Assembly (NCBI GenBank): GCA_021800165.1
Contig: JAJYZF010000006.1
Coordinates: 1-64,000 of the forward strand
Direction of reading: 5' to 3'
DNA: 64,000 bases
DNA from: Planctomycetota bacterium
GTDB taxonomy: Bacteria; Planctomycetota; Phycisphaerae; WQYP01
Position numbers and translations under genes: made by a program. Below the pieces are notes generated by a model that saw only the letters and a list, made by a program, of their open reading frames with translations, ran no database searches and had not been told where the DNA came from. Positions 28,889 to 37,567 of the stretch are shown here, in pieces (position 1 is the first letter of the stretch; each line of letters begins with the position of its first letter).

Positions 28889-29713
28889 ATGACTAATCGG
28901 CAGGTGTTTGCGTGGGCGGGATTTTCACTGGAACTTCCGGCGGATTGGAACCTTAGCGTGGCCCATGGTGATACTGATGCGGGCACGATAGCTTTCGCGG
29001 ATCTACGCCTTGGGCCATTGGAAGTGCGGTGGCAAAGTGGTGGCCAGGCGGGCTTGGCGCGCCGACTGCGCCGGCTGGTGGGCAAGATGCGTCGTTTGCG
29101 GGCGAAAGTGACGGCGGTGGCGGGACGCGAATCGGCATGGGAATTTGATCATGGCGACCGCTGGATCGTACTCCTGCACATAGCGCGGCGATTGTATGAA
29201 ATAAGCGGCCCGGCCGGCGGTCCGACCGCGGCGGAAATTTTGGCTTCTTTTACCGATGCACAAAACGCGGAATTGTACCGGTGGCGGGTTTACGGAATTG
29301 ACGCGGCGGTGCCGGCGAAGTGGCAGCTCAAAAAGATCAGTCTGTTGCCGGGCGCAAGCCGGCTGGAATTTCAGCCCGGCTGGCTTTCCCGATCGCGTTT
29401 ACAAACGGGTAGCTGGTCGATGGCCGATCGACTTCTGGGTGACGCTTCGCTGGAAGCGTGGGCGACGGCGAAGTTGCCGCTGGTAGCTGCGCACCCCGGA
29501 GGGCGGTGGGAATCGCGTGGGGCCGGAGTCTTTTTTTGCGTGGCCCCGGGCCGTTGGCCGGGGAACACCGCCCAGGCGCTGGCATTGTGGCGTAATCGGG
29601 GAAATAACTGTATTGTCTGGTTGCATACCAATATGCCGCGGGGCCGGTCGGTGCTGGCCAAGCGGCTATTGGGGCTCTTTTTAGAGGGCCGGGTCGCTGG
29701 GGCGGGGCAATGA
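28889..29713 (+). CDS. unknown two-part protein preceding PqqD, 274 aa
   Basis: No named family is recognised. The protein seems to be an internal duplication. Each half opens with a strand and a Pro-x-x-Trp motif (LPADWNL near 18-24 and VPAKWQL near 142-148) and a following strand ending in a hydrophobic/charged pattern (LEVRWQ and RLEFQP). It has no signal peptide or membrane helix. ATG 28889 has AGGG eight bases upstream; GTG 28883 is an alternative. It lies 27 bases before the pqqD-like gene in one run with the permease and the ATPase, suggesting a cytoplasmic partner of that system. Confidence 0.7.
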   Translation: MTNRQVFAWAGFSLELPADWNLSVAHGDTDAGTIAFADLRLGPLEVRWQSGGQAGLARRLRRLVGKMRRLRAKVTAVAGRESAWEFDHGDRWIVLLHIARRLYEISGPAGGPTAAEILASFTDAQNAELYRWRVYGIDAAVPAKWQLKKISLLPGASRLEFQPGWLSRSRLQTGSWSMADRLLGDASLEAWATAKLPLVAAHPGGRWESRGAGVFFCVAPGRWPGNTAQALALWRNRGNNCIVWLHTNMPRGRSVLAKRLLGLFLEGRVAGAGQ

Positions 29714-29740
29714 CTTAACGGCGGCGGCGTTGTAGGAAGA

Positions 29741-30163
29741 ATGAGCGGTGGTATGCTCCAGTGGCTTTCAGGGCGCAGCAATAATGAACAGCAGCGGCAG
29801 GATATGCTGCGGGCCATACCCGTGCAAAATCCCCGGGTGGAGCGGACAGTGCTGGCGGATGGCCGGTTGATTCTGCGTGGGCAAACCCGGCTCAATGGCT
29901 GGCAGCGCCTGATGGGCGGACGCTCCGCACTGCGGCAATTTGAGATTGACACGCTGGGGGACTGGGTGTGGCGGCATTGTCAGGGGGATCTGACGGTCGA
30001 GGAATTGGTACGTGGTTTTGGTCTCGAGCATGCCGTGAACTTGCGTGAGGCGGAAATTGCCGTGGTGAGTTTTTTGAATATGCTGGCGAAACGCAACGTG
30101 GTGGCCTTTGTGGTGGGGCGGCGAAAATCCGTGGGTGGCCGCCGACGGAGAAAACGATCATGA
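29741..30163 (+). CDS. PqqD-family protein (RiPP recognition-type domain)
   Basis: The middle and end of this 140-residue protein match the PqqD fold (PF05402): LRQFEIDTLGDWVWRHCQGD, LTVEELVRGF, then LREAEIAVVSFLNMLAKRNVV. PqqD proteins bind leader peptides and present them to a modifying enzyme, classically the radical SAM protein PqqE. No such enzyme is present in the window. The N-terminal 60 residues form a beta-rich extension (VERTVLADGRLILRG), and the C-terminus is very basic. AGGA stands three bases before ATG 29741; ATG 29753 is also possible. The stop overlaps the next start (ATGA), so the protein is translationally coupled to the permease. Confidence 0.8.
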   Translation: MSGGMLQWLSGRSNNEQQRQDMLRAIPVQNPRVERTVLADGRLILRGQTRLNGWQRLMGGRSALRQFEIDTLGDWVWRHCQGDLTVEELVRGFGLEHAVNLREAEIAVVSFLNMLAKRNVVAFVVGRRKSVGGRRRRKRS

Positions 30164-30810
30164 ATTTACCAGTCCAGGCCGTGGGGCGGGTGCAGCGGCA
30201 GACGCAGTTGCCGCTGTCGAAGGCGGTGGAAATCGCGCTTAAGTCCATGCGTGTGCGGCTGGGGCGCAGCATCTTGACATTGATTACCATTGTCATGGCG
30301 ATGGCGTTTTTAACGCAGGTGTGGCTGGGCAACCGCTTTGGGCCGGTGATTCACGCGGCACTGTTGGCCAGGGCGCACCTTACGGTGCATGGACCGGTGG
30401 CGGACGACGGCCGGTTGGTATGGTTGCTCAGCCTCTCGCTGCTGGTGTGTCTGGTCGGAATCAGCAATGCGATGCTGATGAGCGTGATGGAGCGGTTTCG
30501 GGAAATTGGCACGATGAAATGCCTGGGGGCGCTGGATTCTTTTATATTGAAACTGTTTCTGCTGGAAAGCATCTTTCTGGGGGTGGCCGGCACGGTATGC
30601 GGCATTGTGCTGGGGGTGGCCCTGGCGGCAGGAATGATGGTGGTACGCTATTCGACCGCCGCCTGGTCGCTGATTCCATGGGGCGGCGTTCCGTGGGTTT
30701 GCCTGGCGGCCTTGGGCATCGGTACGGCGATTACGGCGGCGGCGGCCATGTATCCGGCGTGGAAAGCCGCGCGGATGGAGCCTATTGCGGCGATGCGGGT
30801 AGAGGTCTAA
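30160..30810 (+). CDS. minimal FtsX-type ABC transporter permease
   Basis: The 216-residue permease has four membrane helices (near 38-56, 86-104, 128-155, 175-200). The cytoplasmic coupling segment MSVMERFREIGTMKCLGA is diagnostic of the FtsX/LolC/MacB class. The large periplasmic domain that these proteins usually carry between helices 1 and 2 is reduced to about 25 residues. It ends with the typical PAWKAARMEPIAAMRVE. Such permeases act as homodimers that use ATP to extract lipoproteins or transmit force rather than classical solute transport. Translational overlap with the PqqD gene and the next gene being the ATPase define the operon. Confidence 0.88.
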   Translation: MNLPVQAVGRVQRQTQLPLSKAVEIALKSMRVRLGRSILTLITIVMAMAFLTQVWLGNRFGPVIHAALLARAHLTVHGPVADDGRLVWLLSLSLLVCLVGISNAMLMSVMERFREIGTMKCLGALDSFILKLFLLESIFLGVAGTVCGIVLGVALAAGMMVVRYSTAAWSLIPWGGVPWVCLAALGIGTAITAAAAMYPAWKAARMEPIAAMRVEV

Positions 30811-30877
30811 AGCTCAAGCGTTTGCCGGTGGGCTGCAAGAATTGGGGCCGGGCGGTTTTTTGGAGATGAACGTGGTG

Positions 30878-31630
30878 ATGACAGCCTCAACAACGGCGGT
30901 GCCCCAGGGACGCGAAGAAATTGTGCGCACCATCAACGTGGTGAAGGAATATCGCATGGGCGATCAGACGCTCCAGGCCCTGAAGGGTGTGAGCGTGACA
31001 ATATATCGTGGCGAATACATATCTATTATGGGTCCATCAGGATCGGGCAAATCCACGTTGTTCAACGCCATCGGCGGCCTGGATAAGCCCAGTTCCGGCA
31101 AAGTGTTTATTGATGAGGTCGATGTGGCCCAACTCGACGCCCTGGAACTGGCGTGGCTGCGTTGTCGCAAAATCGGGTATATCTTTCAGACCTTCAATCT
31201 GATCCCGGTGATGACCGCCCTGGAAAATGTGGCCCTGCCCATGATTTTTGGCGGGATGCTGGAAGCCGACGCCCGGGACAAGGCCAAGGCCATCTTGGAG
31301 CGGGTGGAGCTGGGGCATCGGATTGACAATAAACCTTCCCAACTCTCGGGTGGCCAGCAGCAGCGCGTGGCCATTGCCCGGGCTTTCGCCAATGATCCGG
31401 CGATTATTTTGGCCGATGAACCGACCGGAAATCTGGATTTAAATACGGGCAAGGCCATTATTGGGCTGCTCAAAGAAATGAATCGGGAACGCGGGGTGAC
31501 GGTGATCAGTGCCACCCATGACCTGAAAATGCTGGATATTTCGGATCGCATTTTCTGGATTCGCGATGGTGCGGTGGAAAAAATCCAGCGCCGCGATGAG
31601 GTTACCATTGACGCCGGCCAGATGCACTGA
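30878..31630 (+). CDS. ABC transporter ATP-binding protein (LolD/MacB type)
   Basis: This is the ATPase of the complex formed with the preceding permease. Walker A GPSGSGKST (near 48-56), Q-loop YIFQTFNLIPVMTALENV, ABC signature LSGGQQQRVAIARAF (near 147-161), Walker B ILADEPTGNLD and the switch His in ATHD are all intact. PTGNLD and FNLIPVMTALENV assign it to the MacB/LolD/FtsE group. GGAG at 30862-30865 sits too close to ATG 30866, so ATG 30878 or the GTG codons at 30872/30875 are more likely starts. The run of genes probably ends here, with a hairpin at 31649. Confidence 0.92.
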   Translation: MTASTTAVPQGREEIVRTINVVKEYRMGDQTLQALKGVSVTIYRGEYISIMGPSGSGKSTLFNAIGGLDKPSSGKVFIDEVDVAQLDALELAWLRCRKIGYIFQTFNLIPVMTALENVALPMIFGGMLEADARDKAKAILERVELGHRIDNKPSQLSGGQQQRVAIARAFANDPAIILADEPTGNLDLNTGKAIIGLLKEMNRERGVTVISATHDLKMLDISDRIFWIRDGAVEKIQRRDEVTIDAGQMH

Positions 31631-31648
31631 AAATTTGACTTGACGTGT

Positions 31649-31663
31649 AACCCGTTTCGGGTT
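31649..31663 (+). terminator. short hairpin after the ABC operon
   Basis: AACCCG-TTT-CGGGTT is a perfect six-base stem with a three-base loop, 18 bases after the ATPase stop, followed by CTTATTA. The T-run is poor, so it is a weak intrinsic terminator candidate at best. The rest of the spacer up to 31871 shows no gene. Confidence 0.35.
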
Positions 31664-31871
31664 CTTATTACAGACTATGGAAGTGTGGGGGCGGCCGGGG
31701 CGTCCAAAGAAGCGTTGGCCGCCGCAGGCGGTCGGCGGTGGGGGCTTCTGGTGGCGTGGGAGAGCTGGGTTGGCCGCCGGGGCTCAACCCAAGATCATGG
31801 GAATGTCAATGACGCCGCAGGTTAAAGCGGTCAGTGGCGTCGGAATTGGTCGGTAACGGCCAGGAGTTGGT

Positions 31872-33944
31872 ATGGCTGGTTCTCGAACGGCATGGGGCAT
31901 TGATATCGGCACGACGTCGCTCAAGGCGCTTAAACTCCAGTTGCAGGGAGGCAAACTGGAAGTCTTGGCCGTCGAGGTGATCGAGCATGAGCGTTTTCTC
32001 ACGGAACCGGATGTGGACCGTCGGGAGGTGGTGGGGCAATCCCTGCGGAAATTTCTGGATCGCAATCCGCTCCGGGGAGAAAAGGTATTTGTGAGCGCTC
32101 CGGGCGCGACGAGTTTTGCGCGGTTTGTCAAATTGCCGCCGGTGGAGCCGCGCAAAATTCCGGAAATTGTGCGCTTTGAGGCAATTCAGCAAATCCCCTT
32201 TCCGCTGGATCAGGTCAACTGGGATTATCACAGTTTCCAGAATGCGGATTCTCCGGACGTGGAGATCGGCATCTTTGCCATTAAAAAGGATATCGTCGCG
32301 CAGTTGCTGGCGGATTTTCGCACGGCGGGGGTTACCGTGCATGGTGTGCAGATTGCCCCGCTGGCGATATACAATGCCATGACCTATGAACAGGCGGTCA
32401 AGGACAAGGGCACGATTGTTCTGGATATTGGTGCCGACCACTCGGATCTTATCATGATGGATCAGGGGCGATTGTGGTTGCGCACCATCAATCTTGGCGG
32501 TAACAGCTTTACCGAGGCCTTGGCCAAGAGCTTCAAGCAGCAGTTTCGGCGGGCGGAGCAACTCAAAAAGACCGCGGCTACGAGCAAATACGCCCGGCAG
32601 ATATTTCAGGCCATGCGCCCGACATTTGCGGATCTGGTCCCGGAGATTCAGCGGTCCATCGGCTATTACAACAGTGGACACCGGGATAACAAAATTGAAC
32701 AGATTCTGGGAACGGGCAATTCGTTTCAGCTTTCCAATCTGCAAAAATATCTGCAACAGTATTTGGGCATGGAAGTGCGACGGTTGGACAGTTTCAGCAA
32801 GGTGACCGGCGAGGCCAGGCTGCTGGCCAGCATGGGGGAACATATCCTGGGCCTGCCGGTGGCGTATGGGCTGGCCCTGCAGGGGTTGGATCTCGCTACA
32901 GTCGAAAGCAACCTGTTGCCGGTGGAAATCGCCCGCAAAATGCTCTGGACCCAGAAGCGTCCGTGGTTTATCGCCACCGCGGCTCTGGTCGCGGCGTCGG
33001 CGATGGTGGCGTATGGCCGGTATTACCTGGACAAAAACGCCTATCAAACGAGTGTGCATAATCCGCAGCTTACGCAAAACAATATTTTTATCCATCAGGT
33101 TTCGCAGTGGCAGGCCGAATATAACGATGTCAGCAATACGTATCTGAAAAATCTGGGGCAGGTGCAGCGCTATCTGGCCATGGGCGCCCATCGCCGGGTC
33201 TGGCCGGAAATAATTTCCACCGTCTACAAATCGTTGCCGCAGGCCGGTCCGATGCCCAAGGGGGCTGGTTCGGACTGGAAGATCATGATTCAGTCGATCA
33301 CGTCAAAGTATGTGCCCAATATGACCGTTCGCACTGCCGGCGGGGCACCGCAAAGCCAAAGGGGTTTTGTACTCACGATCCATGGCTATACGCCCTATCG
33401 GCAGGCACCTTTTATTTTGGAGCACTTTATGGCGGCGCTCCAGCACAATGCCCCGCGGCGCCAAGCGGGTTCAACCACCCGCCCTGCGGCGCAAAATCTC
33501 CTGCCGGCCGCACCACTTCCATTTTACCTCGTCGTTCCGCCCAACGTACTGCAGATTTCCAGAATCGGCCGGCGGGCCGTGCAAGGGGAGGCCGTTGGTT
33601 TCCACCCCTGGGGTTCCAATCTCGGTCCTTTTGCCAAAGAATTTCTCTCCAGCTTCGAGCCTAAGTCGGCCACGTCGCCGACACCGGCACCCACGAATTC
33701 CGGACCCACCAACGGCAATCCGCCGGGCGTTTTCCCACAATTTAATCCGGGCGGCAACTTTCAGCCGGACAACGGTGGGTATCCAGGTGCGCCCTATGGT
33801 GGACAAAGTCAGCCCAAGCTGGGCGTCATTAATCCGGATAATGCCCGGTCGCTCACCAGCGCGACGGCCTTTGAGATGACCGTGCTGGTTTACCTCCGCA
33901 GTACCGGCCCGGCCCGGCCGGCGGTGGCAGGATATGGCCAATAG
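31872..33944 (+). CDS. pilM: PilM-like type IV pilus assembly ATPase with long C-terminal membrane extension
   Basis: Residues 1-350 are a PilM/FtsA-like actin fold: GIDIGTTSLKALKL near 9-22, PRKIPEIVRFEAIQQIPFPL near 93-112, VLDIGADHSDLIMM near 180-193. PilM is the cytoplasmic ring partner that links the inner-membrane PilNO complex in type IV pili and type II secretion. Unlike classical PilM (about 350 residues), this protein continues with a membrane helix (near 365-385) and a periplasmic part of about 300 residues, with Pro/Gly/Asn-rich repeats (about 600-650). It may include the PilN function in one chain. AGGAG lies five bases before the ATG. It heads a four-gene plus-strand locus ending in a secretin. 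Confidence 0.85.
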   Translation: MAGSRTAWGIDIGTTSLKALKLQLQGGKLEVLAVEVIEHERFLTEPDVDRREVVGQSLRKFLDRNPLRGEKVFVSAPGATSFARFVKLPPVEPRKIPEIVRFEAIQQIPFPLDQVNWDYHSFQNADSPDVEIGIFAIKKDIVAQLLADFRTAGVTVHGVQIAPLAIYNAMTYEQAVKDKGTIVLDIGADHSDLIMMDQGRLWLRTINLGGNSFTEALAKSFKQQFRRAEQLKKTAATSKYARQIFQAMRPTFADLVPEIQRSIGYYNSGHRDNKIEQILGTGNSFQLSNLQKYLQQYLGMEVRRLDSFSKVTGEARLLASMGEHILGLPVAYGLALQGLDLATVESNLLPVEIARKMLWTQKRPWFIATAALVAASAMVAYGRYYLDKNAYQTSVHNPQLTQNNIFIHQVSQWQAEYNDVSNTYLKNLGQVQRYLAMGAHRRVWPEIISTVYKSLPQAGPMPKGAGSDWKIMIQSITSKYVPNMTVRTAGGAPQSQRGFVLTIHGYTPYRQAPFILEHFMAALQHNAPRRQAGSTTRPAAQNLLPAAPLPFYLVVPPNVLQISRIGRRAVQGEAVGFHPWGSNLGPFAKEFLSSFEPKSATSPTPAPTNSGPTNGNPPGVFPQFNPGGNFQPDNGGYPGAPYGGQSQPKLGVINPDNARSLTSATAFEMTVLVYLRSTGPARPAVAGYGQ

Positions 33945-34082
33945 CGATGCGGGCGGGGCGGGAGACTGCCGGGGAGTGGCTGGAACGTTGTTGTGGAGTC
34001 GCACGCAATGAAAATGTCGGGTAATATATCGGGGTGGCCAGGGATCGTCGCGCCGGCTGCGGGAAATCTCTAGAGGACGTGC

Positions 34083-35573
34083 ATGAATTTCATCAAGAAC
34101 AATCTGCTGATGATCATTCTGTCGCTGGTGGTGGTGGTGGCTTTGGTGTCGCTGGAATATCCGCTGGCGGGATGGTCAACGCGATTGCGGCGGGAAATGT
34201 CCACGAGTCTAAGTACCGTAGGTGTGGCTAAAAATCTGGCGCAACAAACCATTCACATTCCCGGCCAGCCATCATTCGTCGGCCCAATCATCCCGGAAAT
34301 CATCAATCGCAAGCAACAGGTTCAGAAGTTGATGCAGGATCAGGCCCGGGAAATCAAGGCCAGTGCCGTGGCAATCAACAGCCGAGGACGTGTGGTATTT
34401 CCATACGGTCCTAAAGGGCCGGTTATTCCGCTTTTGGCGGGGGTTCCCGAGCCGCATTTATTGCCCCAGTCGAATCATAATTTGGTGCGGCTGGCCAATT
34501 TCAAACGCGATTATCAACGCCTGTTTGATCTGGCCAGGCGCAATCCCCGTGGCTGGCTGGCCCAACTTCATGCGGCGATGCCGCCGTCGGAAGGGCAAAT
34601 CCAGCGGTTGATCAGGAGACGTTTGTCGCAGATCCATTTTGGATTGGTACATCAACATAGCGACAAGTTGGTGGTAGAGAAAGCGCGGATATCCCGACAA
34701 CTGACGCGCCAGGCGATTTTTCAGGCTGCAGCGCACTGTCGCATTTATGCCGGGCGTTTTTGTTTTCAGGAACGCAATTTTGTACAAAGCACCAACGCCG
34801 TTCCGTCTTCGTTGGATATTTATAACGCGTTCGTGGATTCGTGGCTGCAAAGCGATGTGGTGCATGCCATTGTCCTGACCAACCGTGGCAGTCGGGATGT
34901 GGCGGATTCCGCGATCAAGCAGTTGTTTTACGTTCGCGTCGGTGCGGGTGTCAAGACGGGCCGCGGATCTTTATCTGCTGGGTCCAATCTGGGGCCGGTC
35001 ATGGTTCCCAGAGGTGGACTGTTTTTAGGCGCCGGTGCGGCTCCCAGCGCCCAACCGGGGTACAACCAGTATCAGCCGGGCGGTATGACTCCTGGTTATA
35101 ACGGCGGAATGCCCCCCAATGGGCCGCCGGAGGGGTATCAGGGGGGATATCCCGGTGCGCTCCCCAGCGCTTATCCCAGTCCGTCATCGCCGGCGGCTGT
35201 GGGCGGGTTGAATTACGGGGGGGAGATGACCGGGCATGTGGGCACCAGTGATTATCAGGTAACCCATGTGGCCGTGGGCGTGATCATTGCGCCTTCAAAA
35301 ATCAACACGTTCATCAACAATATGTATCGCCAGAACAACGGCTACACACTGCTGAATGTGCAGATCCGCACGGTGGATCCCATCGATGCCATCACGCACG
35401 GGTATGTCTATGGGGCCGTACCCGCCGTCGAGGCGGATTTCCTCTTTGAAGATATCCTGTTCAACCAATGGAATGGCCGGGTGATGCCAGCCGCTTATCG
35501 TCAAAGATTCGGAATTGTCGTGCATCAGGCCGGGCCAAGGCGTTCATTCCCCGGAAATCGAGGCTCGCCATGA
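34083..35573 (+). CDS. membrane-anchored protein of the pilus/secretin locus (PilO-position), 496 aa
   Basis: An N-terminal membrane helix (LLMIILSLVVVVALVSL, residues 8-24) leads into a periplasmic region with a helical part (about 85-270). After that comes a Gly/Pro/Tyr/Gln-rich flexible stretch (about 310-375, NQYQPGGM type) and a final folded part (about 385-480). Sequence does not match PilN or PilO closely, but topology and position after pilM match an alignment-complex subunit. AGAGG lies six bases before the ATG, and the stop overlaps the next start (ATGA). The spacer to pilM is 138 bases and shows no other gene. Confidence 0.7.
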   Translation: MNFIKNNLLMIILSLVVVVALVSLEYPLAGWSTRLRREMSTSLSTVGVAKNLAQQTIHIPGQPSFVGPIIPEIINRKQQVQKLMQDQAREIKASAVAINSRGRVVFPYGPKGPVIPLLAGVPEPHLLPQSNHNLVRLANFKRDYQRLFDLARRNPRGWLAQLHAAMPPSEGQIQRLIRRRLSQIHFGLVHQHSDKLVVEKARISRQLTRQAIFQAAAHCRIYAGRFCFQERNFVQSTNAVPSSLDIYNAFVDSWLQSDVVHAIVLTNRGSRDVADSAIKQLFYVRVGAGVKTGRGSLSAGSNLGPVMVPRGGLFLGAGAAPSAQPGYNQYQPGGMTPGYNGGMPPNGPPEGYQGGYPGALPSAYPSPSSPAAVGGLNYGGEMTGHVGTSDYQVTHVAVGVIIAPSKINTFINNMYRQNNGYTLLNVQIRTVDPIDAITHGYVYGAVPAVEADFLFEDILFNQWNGRVMPAAYRQRFGIVVHQAGPRRSFPGNRGSP

Positions 35574-37294
35574 AGATGAAAAATATAAATCCTCTCGAAC
35601 AGCACGTCGAAAAAGTGGTGGCGGTGGTGGTGGTTCTGCTTGTCGCGTGGTTGTGCTACCGGAACATCTTCCAGGATCCCAATGCTGTGGTGTTGCCGGG
35701 GGGTATGTCGGGCAATGTAAGGCCCGGGCGTGTGGGTGAAAAAATTAACCAGGCTGTGGATGCCTTGAGGAGATCGGTAAAAGATGCCGAGAGGTCCGCG
35801 AATGTTCAGCGTGGTGTCATCCCGGATTATAAACAAATATACACGCTCTCGCAAATACAACCATTAGCTTCGGCTTTGACGCAATTGCCGACTGTGGCCT
35901 TTGGTCCGCGCAATCAACGCCTGCAAAATACGATCAATCCCGTGGCTAAAAACTGGGTTTTTCATGTGCCCAGTGTGCCCCGCCTGACCGATCTCAAAGC
36001 CGTGCAGGGTCGTGGCGTCGCCACCGATACTCCTGAACCTACAGACATTCACTGGGTGGAGTTAAAGGCAATTTTCCCATTAACCCGCTGGCATAAGAGC
36101 CTGGCCGGCGGCAGTCATCTTAAAGCTGATGAATCGGGTTTGCCGCGATCCTATCGGCGTACCACGTTCTACCGGGTTCAAGTGCGGCGCCAGCCGCGCC
36201 TGCCCAGCGGCCAGTGGGGGCCGTGGGTGCCGGTAAAGGGAACCTATCTGCAGCCGCTGCCGCAGGTCGATTTGTCCCATGCAACACCGCGCCAGATTGC
36301 CGCGGCGTTGGGATTGCTGGATCAAGCGCGCAGTCAGATCATCACGCCGGCTTTCCACACGCTTGAGGCCACGCGACATCTGATAGCGCCGATGAATCAG
36401 CCGCAGCCCCCTGTGGTTGCGCCGCAGGGTCCGGGTGGAATGCCACCCTTTGGGCCGGGCTTCCGTCCTCCTCCGGGAGCCTTTAATCAGGGGCCGGCGG
36501 GCGCGGGTGGTGCCCGGGCCGCCATGGCCCGTATGCTGCAAATGCAACGGATGCAACAATTGCAGATGGCCCGTCAACAGCAACAACTGCTACAGCAACA
36601 GATGCAGCAGCAACAAATGCAACAGCAACAAATGCAGCCGAATAACGGCGTCCTGCAGGTGCCGCCGCAGGGGGCGGGTGTTTTGGGCAACAATGGTGTC
36701 GGGCTTACCGATATTCCGGTGATCTTTTATGACCAGACCGCCCTGCCGGGCGAGCAGTATCGCTACGAAATCAGAGTGGTATTGTATAACCCGGTTTTTG
36801 AATTCCCCTATCACCTGACGGACCCCGCCGCCAAATCGCAGCCGTGGTTGGTCAGCCCGTGGAGTAAACCAACCAAGCCGGTGAAAATTCGCCAGTCAGA
36901 GTATTTCTTCCTGGTTAGCAGTCAGTTGGGATCGCAGGGTCAAGCGTCCTTCAGGATATTCAAATGGGTTCAAAACGTCTGGACAGTGGCCGATGAGTGG
37001 GTGGCTCCCGGTGAGGCTATCGGTAATGTTCAACAGGTGCCGTTGATGAACAATGTTACTGGTGCTTTGCAAAATCAATCGGTAAATTTTTCCACCGGGT
37101 ATACGCTGGTGGATGCTAAAGAGAACGCCTCCGGAAGTTCGTTGACGATAGTGGTGGAGCATCCCAACGGCAGTTTGAGCTTGCGAACCTCCGCATGGGA
37201 TGCGGCGAACCCGGAGCAAACTCGTTTGAATGCTCGAGTGACGCAAACCGGTATTGCACCGACTCCGGTGGTGCCGGGGGTTCCCAAGCCGTAG
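35570..37294 (+). CDS. membrane-anchored protein with Gln-rich tract, pilus/secretin locus, 574 aa
   Basis: One N-terminal membrane helix (VVAVVVVLLVAWLCY, residues about 14-28) is followed by periplasmic segments. The centre (about 320-360) is a striking Gln/Met tract (runs of Q with MQ interruptions) preceded by a Pro/Gly-rich linker. C-terminal to it is a beta-rich domain (YEIRVVLYNPVFEFPYHL, PWLVSPWSKPTKPV). No family can be named. The start ATG 35570 overlaps the previous stop, implying coupled translation and partnership. Position just before the secretin gene suggests a PilP/GspC-like bridge to the secretin, by context only. Confidence 0.7.
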   Translation: MKMKNINPLEQHVEKVVAVVVVLLVAWLCYRNIFQDPNAVVLPGGMSGNVRPGRVGEKINQAVDALRRSVKDAERSANVQRGVIPDYKQIYTLSQIQPLASALTQLPTVAFGPRNQRLQNTINPVAKNWVFHVPSVPRLTDLKAVQGRGVATDTPEPTDIHWVELKAIFPLTRWHKSLAGGSHLKADESGLPRSYRRTTFYRVQVRRQPRLPSGQWGPWVPVKGTYLQPLPQVDLSHATPRQIAAALGLLDQARSQIITPAFHTLEATRHLIAPMNQPQPPVVAPQGPGGMPPFGPGFRPPPGAFNQGPAGAGGARAAMARMLQMQRMQQLQMARQQQQLLQQQMQQQQMQQQQMQPNNGVLQVPPQGAGVLGNNGVGLTDIPVIFYDQTALPGEQYRYEIRVVLYNPVFEFPYHLTDPAAKSQPWLVSPWSKPTKPVKIRQSEYFFLVSSQLGSQGQASFRIFKWVQNVWTVADEWVAPGEAIGNVQQVPLMNNVTGALQNQSVNFSTGYTLVDAKENASGSSLTIVVEHPNGSLSLRTSAWDAANPEQTRLNARVTQTGIAPTPVVPGVPKP

Positions 37295-37307
37295 GCTTCA
37301 TGGTTTA

Positions 37308-37365
37308 GGGCCGAAAGTTTCGGTCCGTTCGGTGGGCAACCAGATTTCAGTTGCAAGAGTTGCCC
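37308..37365 (+). promoter_or_regulatory. two hairpins in the leader before the secretin gene
   Basis: GGGCCGAA-AGT-TTCGGTCC (37308-37326) is an eight-base stem with one G-T pair. GGGCAAC (37334-37340) pairs with GTTGCCC (37359-37365) around an 18-base loop and is followed by AGCCGTTTT. They sit 14 bases after the preceding stop. They could end or attenuate transcription between the inner-membrane genes and the secretin. Function is inferred from position. The remaining leader to 37567 holds no gene. Confidence 0.4.
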
Positions 37366-37567
37366 AGCCGTTTTACACTATCGCAGGTGTGGCCTTGGGC
37401 ACCGGGGCAGTCTGACAGAGAGCATCCAAAGAGAGAGCGACAGATGGGAGTGCGAATAAACCGACTCCGGACGGATCAAAAGTGCCGACGGAGTGTTAAA
37501 AAATATCCCAGCGTAGGACGTTGTTAAGACTTCGTAGGACTTTGTGCGGTAAATTAGGAGTAGAGTC

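Noticed and set aside
31806-33191. 461-codon open frame on the minus strand across pilM
   Set aside because: The plus-strand PilM similarity is clear over the same bases. The antisense product has no domain and an odd His/Arg/Gln composition.
36535-36640. CRISPR-like or microsatellite array from the repeated CAGCAACAA units
   Set aside because: The repeats are in-frame Gln/Met codons within a protein-coding gene, without spacers.
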